A stretch of 64,000 nucleotides of DNA from Rhizobium sp. Q54 (lineage in GTDB: Bacteria > Pseudomonadota > Alphaproteobacteria > UBA2966 > CAIVPW01), in assembly GCA_945947575.1 (NCBI GenBank), contig CAMEYM010000012.1, forward strand, positions 1 through 64,000, in the 5' to 3' direction. Both the position numbers and the translations under genes were made by a program. Shown here piece after piece: positions 56,443 through 63,877 of this stretch. The stretch's first letter is position 1. Every line of letters starts with the position of its first letter. The notes under the pieces were generated by a model. The model had not been told where the DNA came from. It saw nothing but the letters and a program-made list of their open reading frames with translations, and ran no database searches.

Positions 56443-57068
56443 TGGCTGGCCCGAAGGTCGTCCGCGCCGAAACGTCGCGCGGAACGCGCGCTGGGCGCGC
56501 GGAGCGCGCCTTCGGTGCGACTCGCGCCGCCGGCTCCCGGCGCGGCAAGCGCGTCGCCGTCTATCCCGGCACCTTCGACCCGATCACCAACGGCCACATG
56601 GATATCATCAGCCGCGCCACCAAGGTCGCGGACCACCTGATCATCGGCCTCAGCGAACACTCGTCCAAGACGCCGCTGTTCAGCCGCGATGAACGCCTGG
56701 AGATGATCGCCGCCGAGATCGAGCCGTTGAACGGCCTCAACGGCACCACCATCGAAGTCCGCATCCTCGATCGTCTGTTGATGACGTTCGTACAGGACGT
56801 CGGCGCCAGCTTCGTCATTCGCGGCCTGCGCGCCGTCTCCGACTTCGACTACGAGCTGCAGATGGCCGGCATCAACGCCCGCCTCAACCCCGAAGCCGAA
56901 ACCATCTTCCTGATGGCGTCCGAACATAATCTGTTCATCGCCTCCAGCCTGGTGCGCGAGATCGCCGCCCTCGGCGGCGACGTCTCCAGCTTCGTCTCGC
57001 CGCGCGTCGCCAAGCGCCTGATCGCCCGCTTCACCGAGAACCGGAATCGCGCGCTGACGGCGCGATAG
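56442..57068 (+). CDS. coaD: Phosphopantetheine adenylyltransferase with an N-terminal extension from a repeat
   Basis: The core (from RVAVYPGTFDPITNGHMDII) is a normal nucleotidyltransferase of CoA synthesis; it has the T-x-G-H motif and the late LFIASSLVREIAALGGDVSSFV segment. It is 208 residues because about 35 extra residues precede the core (AETSRGTRAGRAERAFGATR). No in-frame ATG, GTG or TTG exists between the GTG at 56442 and the core, so the extension must be translated unless an unusual start is used. Bases 56474–56521 of it are a copy of the 48-base GC repeat. The start overlaps the gyrA stop (TAGTG). Confidence 0.9.
   Translation: MAGPKVVRAETSRGTRAGRAERAFGATRAAGSRRGKRVAVYPGTFDPITNGHMDIISRATKVADHLIIGLSEHSSKTPLFSRDERLEMIAAEIEPLNGLNGTTIEVRILDRLLMTFVQDVGASFVIRGLRAVSDFDYELQMAGINARLNPEAETIFLMASEHNLFIASSLVREIAALGGDVSSFVSPRVAKRLIARFTENRNRALTAR
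56474..56521. repeat. 48-base GC repeat in the coaD 5' end
   Basis: GTCGCGCGGAACGCGCGC at the left and GCGCGCCTTCGGTGCGAC at the right; it is about 80% identical by eye to 57739–57786 and related to 37747–37794 and 60200–60236. Here it encodes the N-terminal extension of CoaD. Confidence 0.75.
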
Positions 57069-57081
57069 GCTCTCGCCTCGT

Positions 57082-57110
57082 GTCATTGCGAGCGCAGCGA
57101 AGCAATCCAT
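57082..57110. repeat. GTCATTGCGAGCGCAGCGAA-type dispersed repeat
   Basis: This is the well-known repeat with GTCATTGCGAG and GAAGCAATCC; ATTGC (57085–57089) and GCAAT (57102–57106) are inverted. It follows coaD by 13 bases. The remainder of the 315-base gap to 57383 has no gene that I can see. Confidence 0.6.
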
Positions 57111-57383
57111 TGCTGCCGGTGCACCGCCCCTCACGCTGGGCGTAGTCACGACACTGCCCGCAGTGGATCGGGCGCACCGTCACCTGTGCCGCAGCGCGCT
57201 TCTCTAGGTCACGGCCATAACACGCCCGCGCACGCCGCACTGTCGGTACTGTGCCGCATCGAGGTTCGGCCGTCCGAGGGGGCCGCACCGCTTCCGACGA
57301 GTTTGAATGCGTGGCGTGGCCGCCATCGGTCGCGCGCAACCGTCGGTGCTGTTGTGCAACCAAAAGACCCAATAGGAGCCAGC

Positions 57384-57635
57384 ATGACCATCAACGCTGT
57401 ACCGCCCACCGCTCCCGAAATCATCAAGACCCCGCCCATCAACCCGAACGTCAACCGCAATCCGGGCGACGACCTGAAGCTGCCGTCCGACAAGCCGATG
57501 GGCGAAGTGCGCGGCGGCGAAGCCTCCCCGTCGCCGGACGACGACGAAGAGCCCGAGGACACGGACGCCGCGGACGATGACTCCGCCGGCAAGTCCGAAG
57601 ACGAGGCCGACGACGAGAGCCAACCGGCCCAATAA
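57384..57635 (+). CDS. Small acidic disordered protein
   Basis: An 83-residue product with a good Shine-Dalgarno (TAGGAGCC). It starts MTINAVPPTAPEIIKTPP and ends with a highly acidic tail (DDDEEPEDTDAADDDSAGK). No domain was recognised and it is probably unstructured. It stands alone, between repeats. Real expression is plausible from the RBS and codon bias. Confidence 0.5.
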   Translation: MTINAVPPTAPEIIKTPPINPNVNRNPGDDLKLPSDKPMGEVRGGEASPSPDDDEEPEDTDAADDDSAGKSEDEADDESQPAQ

Positions 57636-57651
57636 CGGCGTCGTTGACCCC

Positions 57652-57681
57652 GCATCCAGCCGCCGTCCAGCGGCTGGATGC
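57652..57681 (+). terminator. Hairpin after the acidic protein gene
   Basis: GCATCCAGCCG (57652–57662) and CGGCTGGATGC (57671–57681) form a perfect 11-base stem with an 8-base loop, 17 bases after the stop. There is no T-run, so a terminator is possible but not certain. Confidence 0.45.
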
Positions 57682-57738
57682 GTCGATGCGCCCACGGAGC
57701 TCTCAGAGAAATCCCGGCCCTGCCTAGATTTTCGATCC

Positions 57739-57786
57739 CTCGCCCGGAACGGGCGCTAGGCGCGCCCGGCGCGCCTCCGGCACGAC
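57739..57786. repeat. 48-base GC repeat, intergenic copy
   Basis: It carries GCCCGGAACGGGCGC, GGCGCGCCCGG and GCGCGCCTCCGGCACGAC. It is followed by GGCTGGGTGAGGGTGC, as in other copies. It is one of the longest intergenic copies. Confidence 0.6.
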
Positions 57787-57857
57787 GCTTGGCGCCTGAG
57801 CGCCTGGCGCAGGCTGGGTGAGGGTGCTGTTGTCTTGTTGTCTGGTCGGACCGCTGT

Positions 57858-58088
57858 CTAAGAGTCCGCTGCTCCCGCCCCCAGAGCACCCCGCACCTTC
57901 GCCGCGTTGACGACGCAATCCCCCAGCGCCCTCGCGCCCGCCGCCATCCCGGCCTCCGCGCACGCCGCCCGATCCGCCACGAATCTCTCCATGGCCACAG
58001 CATCCCGTGCGCCGAGGACGTTCGACCACGCGAATCCGATCACCGTTCCAACGAGCGACGTGACGAGCAGCAGGCGGGGTGGGGTCAT
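57858..58088 (-). CDS. Small SOS-regulated candidate membrane protein
   Basis: The 76-residue protein has one N-terminal helix (RLLLVTSLVGTVIGFAWSNV) and a periplasmic or cytoplasmic domain of about 50 residues with two cysteines (ACAEAG and GDCVVN). No family is recognised. It lies behind a promoter with a LexA-type SOS box (58118–58132), so damage-induced expression is predicted. ATG at 58088 has GGAG upstream. A longer start at 58115 would lie inside the promoter. The SOS-induced SidA of Caulobacter is a smaller inner-membrane division inhibitor; no sequence similarity is claimed. Confidence 0.55.
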   Translation of the reverse strand: MTPPRLLLVTSLVGTVIGFAWSNVLGARDAVAMERFVADRAACAEAGMAAGARALGDCVVNAAKVRGALGAGAADS

Positions 58089-58113
58089 GGGAGGCTCCGG
58101 CAAAGACACCGGC

Positions 58114-58142
58114 ATATGTTCACTATATGTTCACTCTGTCAA
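58114..58142 (-). promoter_or_regulatory. Sigma-70 promoter with LexA SOS box GTTCN7GTTC
   Basis: On the minus strand TTGACA (58142–58137) is followed after 17 bases by ACATAT (58119–58114). The plus-strand sequence GTTCACTATATGTTC (58118–58132), that is GTTC-N7-GTTC, lies in the spacer next to the -10. It is the alphaproteobacterial LexA operator, and it is also an 11-base tandem repeat. The plus gene on the right has its own candidate TTGACG at 58160–58165. Confidence 0.7.
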
Positions 58143-58222
58143 ATCCATCGCATAACGTATTGACGTAGATACGTGTCGTACCACATGCAGGCGTGAAACC
58201 AGCGCCTACGGAGCCAATCGCC

Positions 58223-59086
58223 ATGCTTACCGAACACGAAATGTCACGTGCCGGTGATCTGCATATTTCGCGCATATCCAATGCAAACGGCGCCCCGCCC
58301 AACCGCAATCCGCGCGGCAAACCCTTCGGCACCGACGGCCATAGGGGCGGCCGCCCGCCCGGTTCGCGCAACAAGGCGACGCTGCTCGGCGAGGCGCTGC
58401 TCGACGGCGAGCTGGACAATGTTATCCGTCGCACCATCGACCACGCCGTGGCCGGCCATCCCACCGCCATGCGCCTGGTGGTGGAGCGCCTCGTGCCACG
58501 CCGCGGTCGCCGTGCCCCGTTCGAGCTGCCGCCAATCGACACCATCGCCGACGCCCTCGCGGCCATGAAGCGCATTCCGGCCCTCGTCGCCGACGGCGAG
58601 CTCGATCCGCGCGAGGGCGCTGCCATGGTCGCGATGCTCGACCAGACGTATCGCACGCTGCAGGACGCGCAGAACAACGCCGAAGCCGCCGCGCTGGTCC
58701 GCGGCCTGAGGTTCGGACGCCCCGCACCGGCGCCGGCCGCCGAGCCGCCGCCGGTGCGCGACGCAGCCCGAGAGCCGGCCCCGGAAACCGCAGCGGAGGC
58801 CCCGACAGAGGCCGCAACGGAGCCGGCGACCGAGGCCGCGACAGAGGCCGCATGGGAGGAACCGCCGGCCGCCGCGCCGGACGAAGTCGTCACCAGCGTC
58901 GCCGATGCTGACGCCATCGAGCTCCCGAGCAGCTACATGGACGGTGATGGCCCCGAGCGCGCCGGCCGCGAGCTCGGCCTCGACCCCTGCGCCCACGGCA
59001 CGCTCGCCGTCTTCGAGAACCCCGACCTCGTCGCGCCCCGGCTCATTTCCTGGAAACGGAACCGGGGCGCCGCCGGCACCAGTTGA
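58223..59086 (+). CDS. DUF5681-domain protein with Ala/Glu/Pro-rich tail
   Basis: The 287-residue product has the DUF5681 signature GRPPGSRNKATLLGEALLDG near residue 45, which also occurs in phage-type and plasmid proteins. The middle is helical (IADALAAMKRIPALVADGEL); the C-terminal half has alternating A/E/T stretches (PTEAATEPATEAATEAAW). ATG at 58223 follows GGAG, preferred over GTG 58193. There are inverted repeats ACGTAT-N8-ATACGT at 58155–58174 in its leader. The function is unknown. Confidence 0.6.
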   Translation: MLTEHEMSRAGDLHISRISNANGAPPNRNPRGKPFGTDGHRGGRPPGSRNKATLLGEALLDGELDNVIRRTIDHAVAGHPTAMRLVVERLVPRRGRRAPFELPPIDTIADALAAMKRIPALVADGELDPREGAAMVAMLDQTYRTLQDAQNNAEAAALVRGLRFGRPAPAPAAEPPPVRDAAREPAPETAAEAPTEAATEPATEAATEAAWEEPPAAAPDEVVTSVADADAIELPSSYMDGDGPERAGRELGLDPCAHGTLAVFENPDLVAPRLISWKRNRGAAGTS

Positions 59087-59126
59087 TCGCCGCCCGCTGC
59101 CGCCTGTGTGCTAGAAGCGCCCGCCC

Positions 59127-60254
59127 ATGGACGTTTCGCAGTTCGACTTCGATCTGCCGCGCGAGCGCATCGCCCAGCGCCCGGCGCGGCCGCGTGATTC
59201 CGCGCGCCTGCTCGAAGTACGTGCCGACTCGCTCGCCGACCGCCGCATCCCCGACCTCGCGTCCTGCCTGCGCCCTGGCGACCTGCTCGTCTTTAACGAC
59301 ACCCGCGTCCTGCCCGCGCGCCTCACCGGCACCCGGACGTCGCCCAGCGTCGCGCCGGAGGCGCGCAACCAACGCACGACCGCCACCATCGAAGTGACCT
59401 TGAACCGCGCGCTGGGAGGAGGGCAGTGGAGCGTCCTCGCCCGCCCCGCCAAACGCCTGCGCCCGGGCGACACCATTCAATTTGAAGACCTTCGCGCCGA
59501 AGTCATCGATCGCCACGAAGGCGAAGTCATCCTCGCCTTCGCGGGCGGGGATACCGCCCTGTTCGCCGCCGTCGAGCGCATCGGCACCATGCCGCTGCCG
59601 CCCTACATGGGCCGCGACGCCGACGCCGCCGACCGCGACGACTACCAGACTATGTTCGCGCACGTGCGCGGGGCCGTCGCCGCGCCCACTGCCGCGCTGC
59701 ACTTCACGCCGCGCGTCATCGCGGCGCTGGACTCCGCCGGCATCGCTCGCACCTTCGTGACGCTCCACATCGGCGCCGGTACATTCCTGCCGGTGACCGC
59801 CCCCGACACCGACCAGCACCGCATGCACCCCGAGTGGGGTGAGGTGCCCGTCGCCTGCGTCGACGCCGTGCGCGCCACCCGCCAGCGCGGCGGCCGCGTC
59901 GTCGCCGTCGGCACAACTGCGTTGCGCCTCCTCGAAACCGCGGCCTTGGACGACCGCACCGTGCGCCCCTTCCAGGGCGACACCTCGATCTTCATCACGC
60001 CCGGCTACCGGTTCCGCGCCGTGGACTTGCTCCTGACGAACTTCCACCTGCCGCGCTCGACCCTGTTCATGCTGGTCTGCGCCTTCGCCGGCACCGCCCG
60101 CATGCAGTCCGCCTACGCCCACGCGATGAACAGTGACTACCGCTTCTACTCCTACGGCGACGCCACTCTGCTTCACCCGGCTCCGTCCCCTCCCCCTGCG
60201 TCGCGCGGGGCGCGCGGAGCGCACCTCCGGCACGACGGGGGAGGGCTAGGGTGA
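59127..60254 (+). CDS. queA: S-adenosylmethionine:tRNA ribosyltransferase-isomerase with repeat-derived insertion and tail
   Basis: QueA forms epoxyqueuosine in the queuosine pathway. Core motifs: FDLPRERIAQRPARPRDSAR, GDLLVFNDTRVLPARL, LHIGAGTFLPV and NFHLPRSTLFMLVCAF. It is 375 residues with an insertion about residues 71–86 between TGTR and ATIEVTL: it contains VAPEAR (75–80), from a GC repeat. The C-terminus after YGDATLL is a 26-residue tail (HPAPSPPPASRGARGAHLRH) encoded by another copy (60188–60245). The stop is in GGGTGAGGG. Confidence 0.92.
   Translation: MDVSQFDFDLPRERIAQRPARPRDSARLLEVRADSLADRRIPDLASCLRPGDLLVFNDTRVLPARLTGTRTSPSVAPEARNQRTTATIEVTLNRALGGGQWSVLARPAKRLRPGDTIQFEDLRAEVIDRHEGEVILAFAGGDTALFAAVERIGTMPLPPYMGRDADAADRDDYQTMFAHVRGAVAAPTAALHFTPRVIAALDSAGIARTFVTLHIGAGTFLPVTAPDTDQHRMHPEWGEVPVACVDAVRATRQRGGRVVAVGTTALRLLETAALDDRTVRPFQGDTSIFITPGYRFRAVDLLLTNFHLPRSTLFMLVCAFAGTARMQSAYAHAMNSDYRFYSYGDATLLHPAPSPPPASRGARGAHLRHDGGGLG
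59349..59366. repeat. GC-palindrome copy inside queA
   Basis: GTCGCGCCGGAGGCGCGC, in frame as V-A-P-E-A-R, then CAACCAACGC. Identical core to the putA copy. Confidence 0.75.
60188..60245. repeat. CCCTCCCCC hairpin with a GC palindrome nested in its loop
   Basis: CCCTCCCCC (60188–60196) and GGGGGAGGG (60237–60245) flank a 37-base GC repeat (60200–60236; GTCGCGCGGGGCGCGCGG ... CTCCGGCACGAC). The GC unit sits in the loop of the other repeat, as expected if it inserted there. It also encodes the QueA tail. Confidence 0.7.
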
Positions 60255-60265
60255 GGGTCAATAAG

Positions 60266-60598
60266 ATGCCTAACCTGACTCCGCTCGCCCGTCGCCTCCG
60301 CCGCGACTCAACCAACGCCGAGAGACTCCTCTGGTCCCGCCTCCGCGCCGGCCAACTCAACGGCCTCGTCTTCCGCCGTCAGGAACCGGTCGGCCCGTAC
60401 GTGGTGGATTTCATCTGCACTCGCGCGAACCTCGTGGTGGAACTCGACGGCGGCCAACACGCGGACAGTACTGCCGACATCGAACGCGACACCTACCTGC
60501 GCGAACACGGCTACCGTGTCCTCCGCATCTGGAACAACGACCTCATGAGCAACCTCGATGGCGTCCTGCAGCGCATCGCCGAGATCGCTTCCGAATGA
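60266..60598 (+). CDS. DUF559 endonuclease-like protein
   Basis: The 110-residue protein is DUF559 (Vsr-like restriction endonuclease fold): LARRLRRDSTNAERLLWSRL then RAGQLNGLVFRRQEPVGPYV, VDFICTRANLVVELDGGQHA and YRVLRIWNNDLMSN. The V-E-L-D-G-G-Q-H and the R-x-x-E-P-V-G-P region form the predicted nuclease core. It is bracketed by hairpin repeats. ATG at 60266 follows GAGGGT; GTG 60251 is an alternative. The role is unknown. Confidence 0.85.
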   Translation: MPNLTPLARRLRRDSTNAERLLWSRLRAGQLNGLVFRRQEPVGPYVVDFICTRANLVVELDGGQHADSTADIERDTYLREHGYRVLRIWNNDLMSNLDGVLQRIAEIASE

Positions 60599-60623
60599 TG
60601 CATTCTCTTGCCCCTCTCCCTAA

Positions 60624-60686
60624 CCCTCTCCCCATGCGGGGAGAGGGGACTCACGTCCAACTCCCTCCCCCTGCCAAGGGGGAGGG
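60624..60686. repeat. Two hairpin repeats between DUF559 and tgt
   Basis: CCCTCTCCCC (60624–60633) and GGGGAGAGGG (60638–60647); CCCTCCCCCT (60663–60672) and AGGGGGAGGG (60677–60686). The second is the same family as after tatC and ssb. GTGAGGGTCAAT follows, also found before the DUF559 start. Confidence 0.65.
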
Positions 60687-60725
60687 TGGGGTGAGGGTCA
60701 ATCAACTTCGCGCGCAGCGCGTCCT

Positions 60726-61844
60726 ATGACCGTCTTCCACTTCACCGTCCACAAGACCGACGGCGCCGCCCGCCTCGGCACGCTGCACACCGCCCACGGC
60801 GCCGTGCAGACGCCGACCTTCATGCCCGTCGGCACCGCCGCCACCGTGAAGGCGATGGCGCCCGACGACATCAGCGCCACCGGCGCCGAGATGATTCTCG
60901 CCAACACCTACCACCTCATGCTGCGCCCGACCGCTGAGCGCATCGATCGCCTCGGCGGTTTGCACACTTTCATGGGCTGGTCCGGGCCGATCCTCACCGA
61001 CTCCGGCGGCTATCAGGTGATGTCGCTCAGCGAACTGCGCACCCTGTCGGAGTCCGGCGTCACCTTCCGCTCCCACATCGACGGCAGCGAGCACCAGCTC
61101 ACGCCCGAGCGCGCCGTCGAGATCCAGCGCCTGCTCGATTCCGACGTCACCATGGTGCTCGACGAGTGCCCGCCCTTCGGCGTCTCCAAGGACGAGCACG
61201 CCGCTTCCATGCGCCGTTCCATGCGCTGGGCCGAGCGCTGTCGCACCACCTGGGTGCCGCGCGACGGCTACGGCCTGTTCGGCATCGTTCAGGGTGGCAC
61301 CTTCCCCGACCTGCGCGCGGAGTCGGCCGCTGCCCTCCATGCCATCGGCTTCGAGGGCTACGCCCTCGGCGGCCTCGCCGTGGGCGAGGACGCAGAGACC
61401 ATGATGGCCACTGTCGCGGCCACCACGCCCCACCTTCCGGCCGGCCGGCCGCGCTACCTTATGGGCGTGGGCAAGCCCGATCAGCTGGTAGGTGCGGTTT
61501 TGCGCGGCGTGGACATGTTCGACTGCGTACTGCCGACCCGGTCCGGACGCACCGGTCAGGCGTTCACGCGCAATGGCACCTTGAACCTGCGCAACGCCCG
61601 TCATGTGGACGACACGAGTCCGCTGGATGCTGACTGTCGGTGCGTCGCCTGCACGCAATTCACGCGCGCCTACCTCAGTCACCTGACACGCACAGGGGAG
61701 ATTCTTGGAGCGATGCTGCTAACCCGTCACAACATCACGTTCTATGAGGATGTGATGGCCGAACTTCGCACCGCCATCGCCGCGGGCGATGCTGCGCCGT
61801 GGTCGGAGAATTTCTTGGCGCGCTACCGTGAGACGCCTCGATGA
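60726..61844 (+). CDS. tgt: Queuine tRNA-ribosyltransferase
   Basis: The 372-residue enzyme exchanges guanine-34 for preQ1, giving QueA its substrate. It has [18 protein letters not shown], the nucleophile region [11 protein letters not shown] and a zinc site with C-x-C-x2-C and a distal His after DADCRCVAC. Standard length. Its stop overlaps the next gene by four bases (ATGA). Confidence 0.94.
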   Translation: MTVFHFTVHKTDGAARLGTLHTAHGAVQTPTFMPVGTAATVKAMAPDDISATGAEMILANTYHLMLRPTAERIDRLGGLHTFMGWSGPILTDSGGYQVMSLSELRTLSESGVTFRSHIDGSEHQLTPERAVEIQRLLDSDVTMVLDECPPFGVSKDEHAASMRRSMRWAERCRTTWVPRDGYGLFGIVQGGTFPDLRAESAAALHAIGFEGYALGGLAVGEDAETMMATVAATTPHLPAGRPRYLMGVGKPDQLVGAVLRGVDMFDCVLPTRSGRTGQAFTRNGTLNLRNARHVDDTSPLDADCRCVACTQFTRAYLSHLTRTGEILGAMLLTRHNITFYEDVMAELRTAIAAGDAAPWSENFLARYRETPR

Positions 61845-62731
61845 CGGATGCAGCAGAGTTCCGTCGGCATTCGCAGGACGCCTTGGCGCGCGGGAACCTC
61901 GATCTCGCCGTCGCGTACCTGCAGACCGCCCTGCGGCAGGATCCCGCCGATCGGGAGTCCTACCACACACTGGGGCGCCTACTGCGGTTGGCAGGACGCG
62001 GTGAAAGTGCGGCTGCTTGGTACAAGGCGTGCTTGCATCGCTACCCGGACGACTCGGTAGCGCGCATGGGTCTTGCTGCGTTGGGTCAGGGACCCGCCCC
62101 CGACCGTCTGCCCGATGATGTCGTCCTATACATCTTCGATCGCAACGCCAACGTGTACGAGTCCAACATGGAAGGGTTGGCGTATCGGATTCCCGAAACG
62201 CTCACCCCCATGTTGGCGGCGGAGAAGGGCACCGCGCGCGGCGAGCTCGACATCCTCGATTTGGGCTGCGGCAGCGGCTGGTGCGGACCGCTGCTGCGTC
62301 CGTTCGCGCGCCGCCTGGTCGGCCTCGATCTGTCGCCTGCCATGCTCGATCTCGCCCGCGCCAAGAACGTCTACGACGAGCTCGTCGAGGGTGAGATCCT
62401 CGGCGCGCTCGCCAGCGGCCGCCTCGGCATGTTCGACGCCATCGTCGCCGCCAACGTCGTCCTCTACTTCGGCAAGCTCGATCCCCTCGCCGAAGCCATC
62501 ACCCAGAGCCTGAAGCCTTCCGGCGTCTTCATCTTCGACGTCGAAAAGGGCGCCGCCGACCGCGCCGAGTTCCACTCCGCCGGCCGCTTCACCCATGGCC
62601 GCCAGCTGGTGGAACGGGTCTTCGCGCCGCCGCTCTACGCCCGCTCCCGCATCCAGGAAACCGTCATGCGCACCGAGGCCGGCCGCCCGGTGCACGCCCT
62701 CTGCTGCGTCGCAACCACGCCGGGCAGCTAG
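61841..62731 (+). CDS. TPR-SAM methyltransferase
   Basis: The 296-residue protein has two or three N-terminal TPR helices ([20 protein letters not shown] to about residue 80) and a class I methyltransferase with the SAM motif [15 protein letters not shown] near residue 140 and [15 protein letters not shown]. The domain order is common in alphaproteobacteria, often annotated as a tetratricopeptide methyltransferase. The substrate is unknown. ATGA overlap with tgt. Confidence 0.78.
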   Translation: MTDAAEFRRHSQDALARGNLDLAVAYLQTALRQDPADRESYHTLGRLLRLAGRGESAAAWYKACLHRYPDDSVARMGLAALGQGPAPDRLPDDVVLYIFDRNANVYESNMEGLAYRIPETLTPMLAAEKGTARGELDILDLGCGSGWCGPLLRPFARRLVGLDLSPAMLDLARAKNVYDELVEGEILGALASGRLGMFDAIVAANVVLYFGKLDPLAEAITQSLKPSGVFIFDVEKGAADRAEFHSAGRFTHGRQLVERVFAPPLYARSRIQETVMRTEAGRPVHALCCVATTPGS

Positions 62732-62808
62732 CGGAACTGCCTCAGGCCGAGCCCGTCGAAGTAGGGGGCCCGATACGCTAGAATGAGTCCCCAGTTTCTG
62801 GAGTTTTG

Positions 62809-63231
62809 ATGCGCACGACTATTGCTGACGTCCTGCGTCGCCGTACCGCCAAGGTGATCACGACGACGCCCGGCGTCCTCCTCGGTGACGCCGCCCGCGA
62901 GCTTGCCGCGCGCGACATCGGCTTCCTGCCGGTCTGCGACGCCAAGGGCACCCTGGTCGGCGTCCTGTCCGAGCGCGACATCGTCAAGGTGCTGGCCAAG
63001 GACGGCGCCAAGGTCGCCACCGTCAAAGTCGAAGAGGTCTTCACCCGCGAGGCCGTCACCTGCGGACCGGGCACCGACGTGCACGGCGCCATTGCCGTGA
63101 TGCACGAGAAGCGCATCCGCCACCTGCCGGTCATCGACGACGGCAAGCTGATGGGCGTCGTCAGCCTCAATGACCTCGTCATCCACCTGCTGCGCGAGGC
63201 GGAGCAGGTGGTCGAGCCGTTCGTATTGTAG
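62809..63231 (+). CDS. Tandem CBS-domain protein
   Basis: The 140-residue protein has two CBS domains (residues about 8–65 and 75–130), DIGFLPVCDAKGTLVGVLSE and KRIRHLPVIDDGKLMGVVSL. They bind adenosine nucleotides and sense energy. Alone they act in trans. GGAG lies six bases before ATG; TAGAAT at 62779–62784 is a -10 candidate. It is followed by the cNMP-binding gene. Confidence 0.8.
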   Translation: MRTTIADVLRRRTAKVITTTPGVLLGDAARELAARDIGFLPVCDAKGTLVGVLSERDIVKVLAKDGAKVATVKVEEVFTREAVTCGPGTDVHGAIAVMHEKRIRHLPVIDDGKLMGVVSLNDLVIHLLREAEQVVEPFVL

Positions 63232-63242
63232 TGGAGGAGGGA

Positions 63243-63737
63243 ATGCCAGGCATGAAGAGCAACGTCATGTCCGCCGATGTGGCGCGCCGCTGGTCCGATG
63301 ACCTGCAGCGCCGCGTCTTCGCCGGCACCCTGAACCGCCTGTCGGTCGAGGACTGGAACGAGCTGCTGTGGCGCGCGCGCGTGCGCGAGTACAAGTACAA
63401 CGACCAGCTCTTCAAGCAGGGCCAGGTGCCCGACGGCCTCTACATCGTCACCGACGGCGAGGTGCGCATCGAGCGCACCGACCACCAGCGCTCCGCCCAC
63501 CTGGCGCGGCTCGGTCCCGGCAGCGTGCTCGGCGAGATGTCGTTCCTCGACCAGTCCGGCGCCTCCGCCTCGGTCGCCGCCGACGGCAAGGTCGAGATCC
63601 TGTTCGTCGAGTCCAAGGACCTCACCTCGCTCCTGGAGGCCGACCAGGGCTTCGCCGCGCGCTTCTACCACTCGCTGGCCACCACCCTGTCGCGCCGCCT
63701 GCGCGCCACCAACGAGTTGATCCTGGGGCGGTTCTAG
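63243..63737 (+). CDS. Cyclic nucleotide-binding domain protein
   Basis: The 164-residue protein is a cNMP-binding domain without the HTH of Crp: YNDQLFKQGQVPDGLYIVTD then GEVRIE and LGPGSVLGEMSFLDQSGASA. Its phosphate-binding cassette (GEMSFL...ASASV) lacks the usual R, so the ligand is uncertain. ATG at 63243 has a very strong GGAGGAGGG. It could be a sensor coupled to the CBS protein. Confidence 0.78.
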   Translation: MPGMKSNVMSADVARRWSDDLQRRVFAGTLNRLSVEDWNELLWRARVREYKYNDQLFKQGQVPDGLYIVTDGEVRIERTDHQRSAHLARLGPGSVLGEMSFLDQSGASASVAADGKVEILFVESKDLTSLLEADQGFAARFYHSLATTLSRRLRATNELILGRF

Positions 63738-63754
63738 GGCTATCAGACACCAAC

Positions 63755-63829
63755 GGGCGCGTAGCTCAGTGGTAGAGCGGCAGACTTTTAATCTGTAGGT
63801 CCCGGGTTCGAACCCCGGCGCGCTCACCA
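63755..63829 (+). tRNA. tRNA-Lys (anticodon UUU)
   Basis: The cloverleaf starts GGGCGCG (63755–63761) and ends CGCGCTC followed by ACCA, encoded. D-arm TAGCTCAGTGGTAGAGC, anticodon loop CTTTTAA (anticodon TTT, Lys), and T-arm GGGTTCGAACCCC are normal. CCA is encoded. Confidence 0.97.
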
Positions 63830-63857
63830 AATTTCCAACGAAAACAATACGTTGCGG

Positions 63858-63877
63858 TGAGGCGTGCTGGCGCCTCA
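63858..63877 (+). terminator. Possible terminator downstream of tRNA-Lys
   Basis: TGAGGCG (63858–63864) and CGCCTCA (63871–63877) form a perfect 7-base stem, 29 bases past the tRNA. The only T-run (CTTTTCC) follows 12 bases later. Beyond it, to the end of the window, no gene is seen; CAGGTATCGC occurs twice in tandem (63894–63903, 63905–63914). Confidence 0.4.

Noticed and set aside
57031-57372. Minus-strand frame reading LLRCARNDTRREP
   Set aside because: Typical translation of the GTCATTGCGAG repeat; not a gene.
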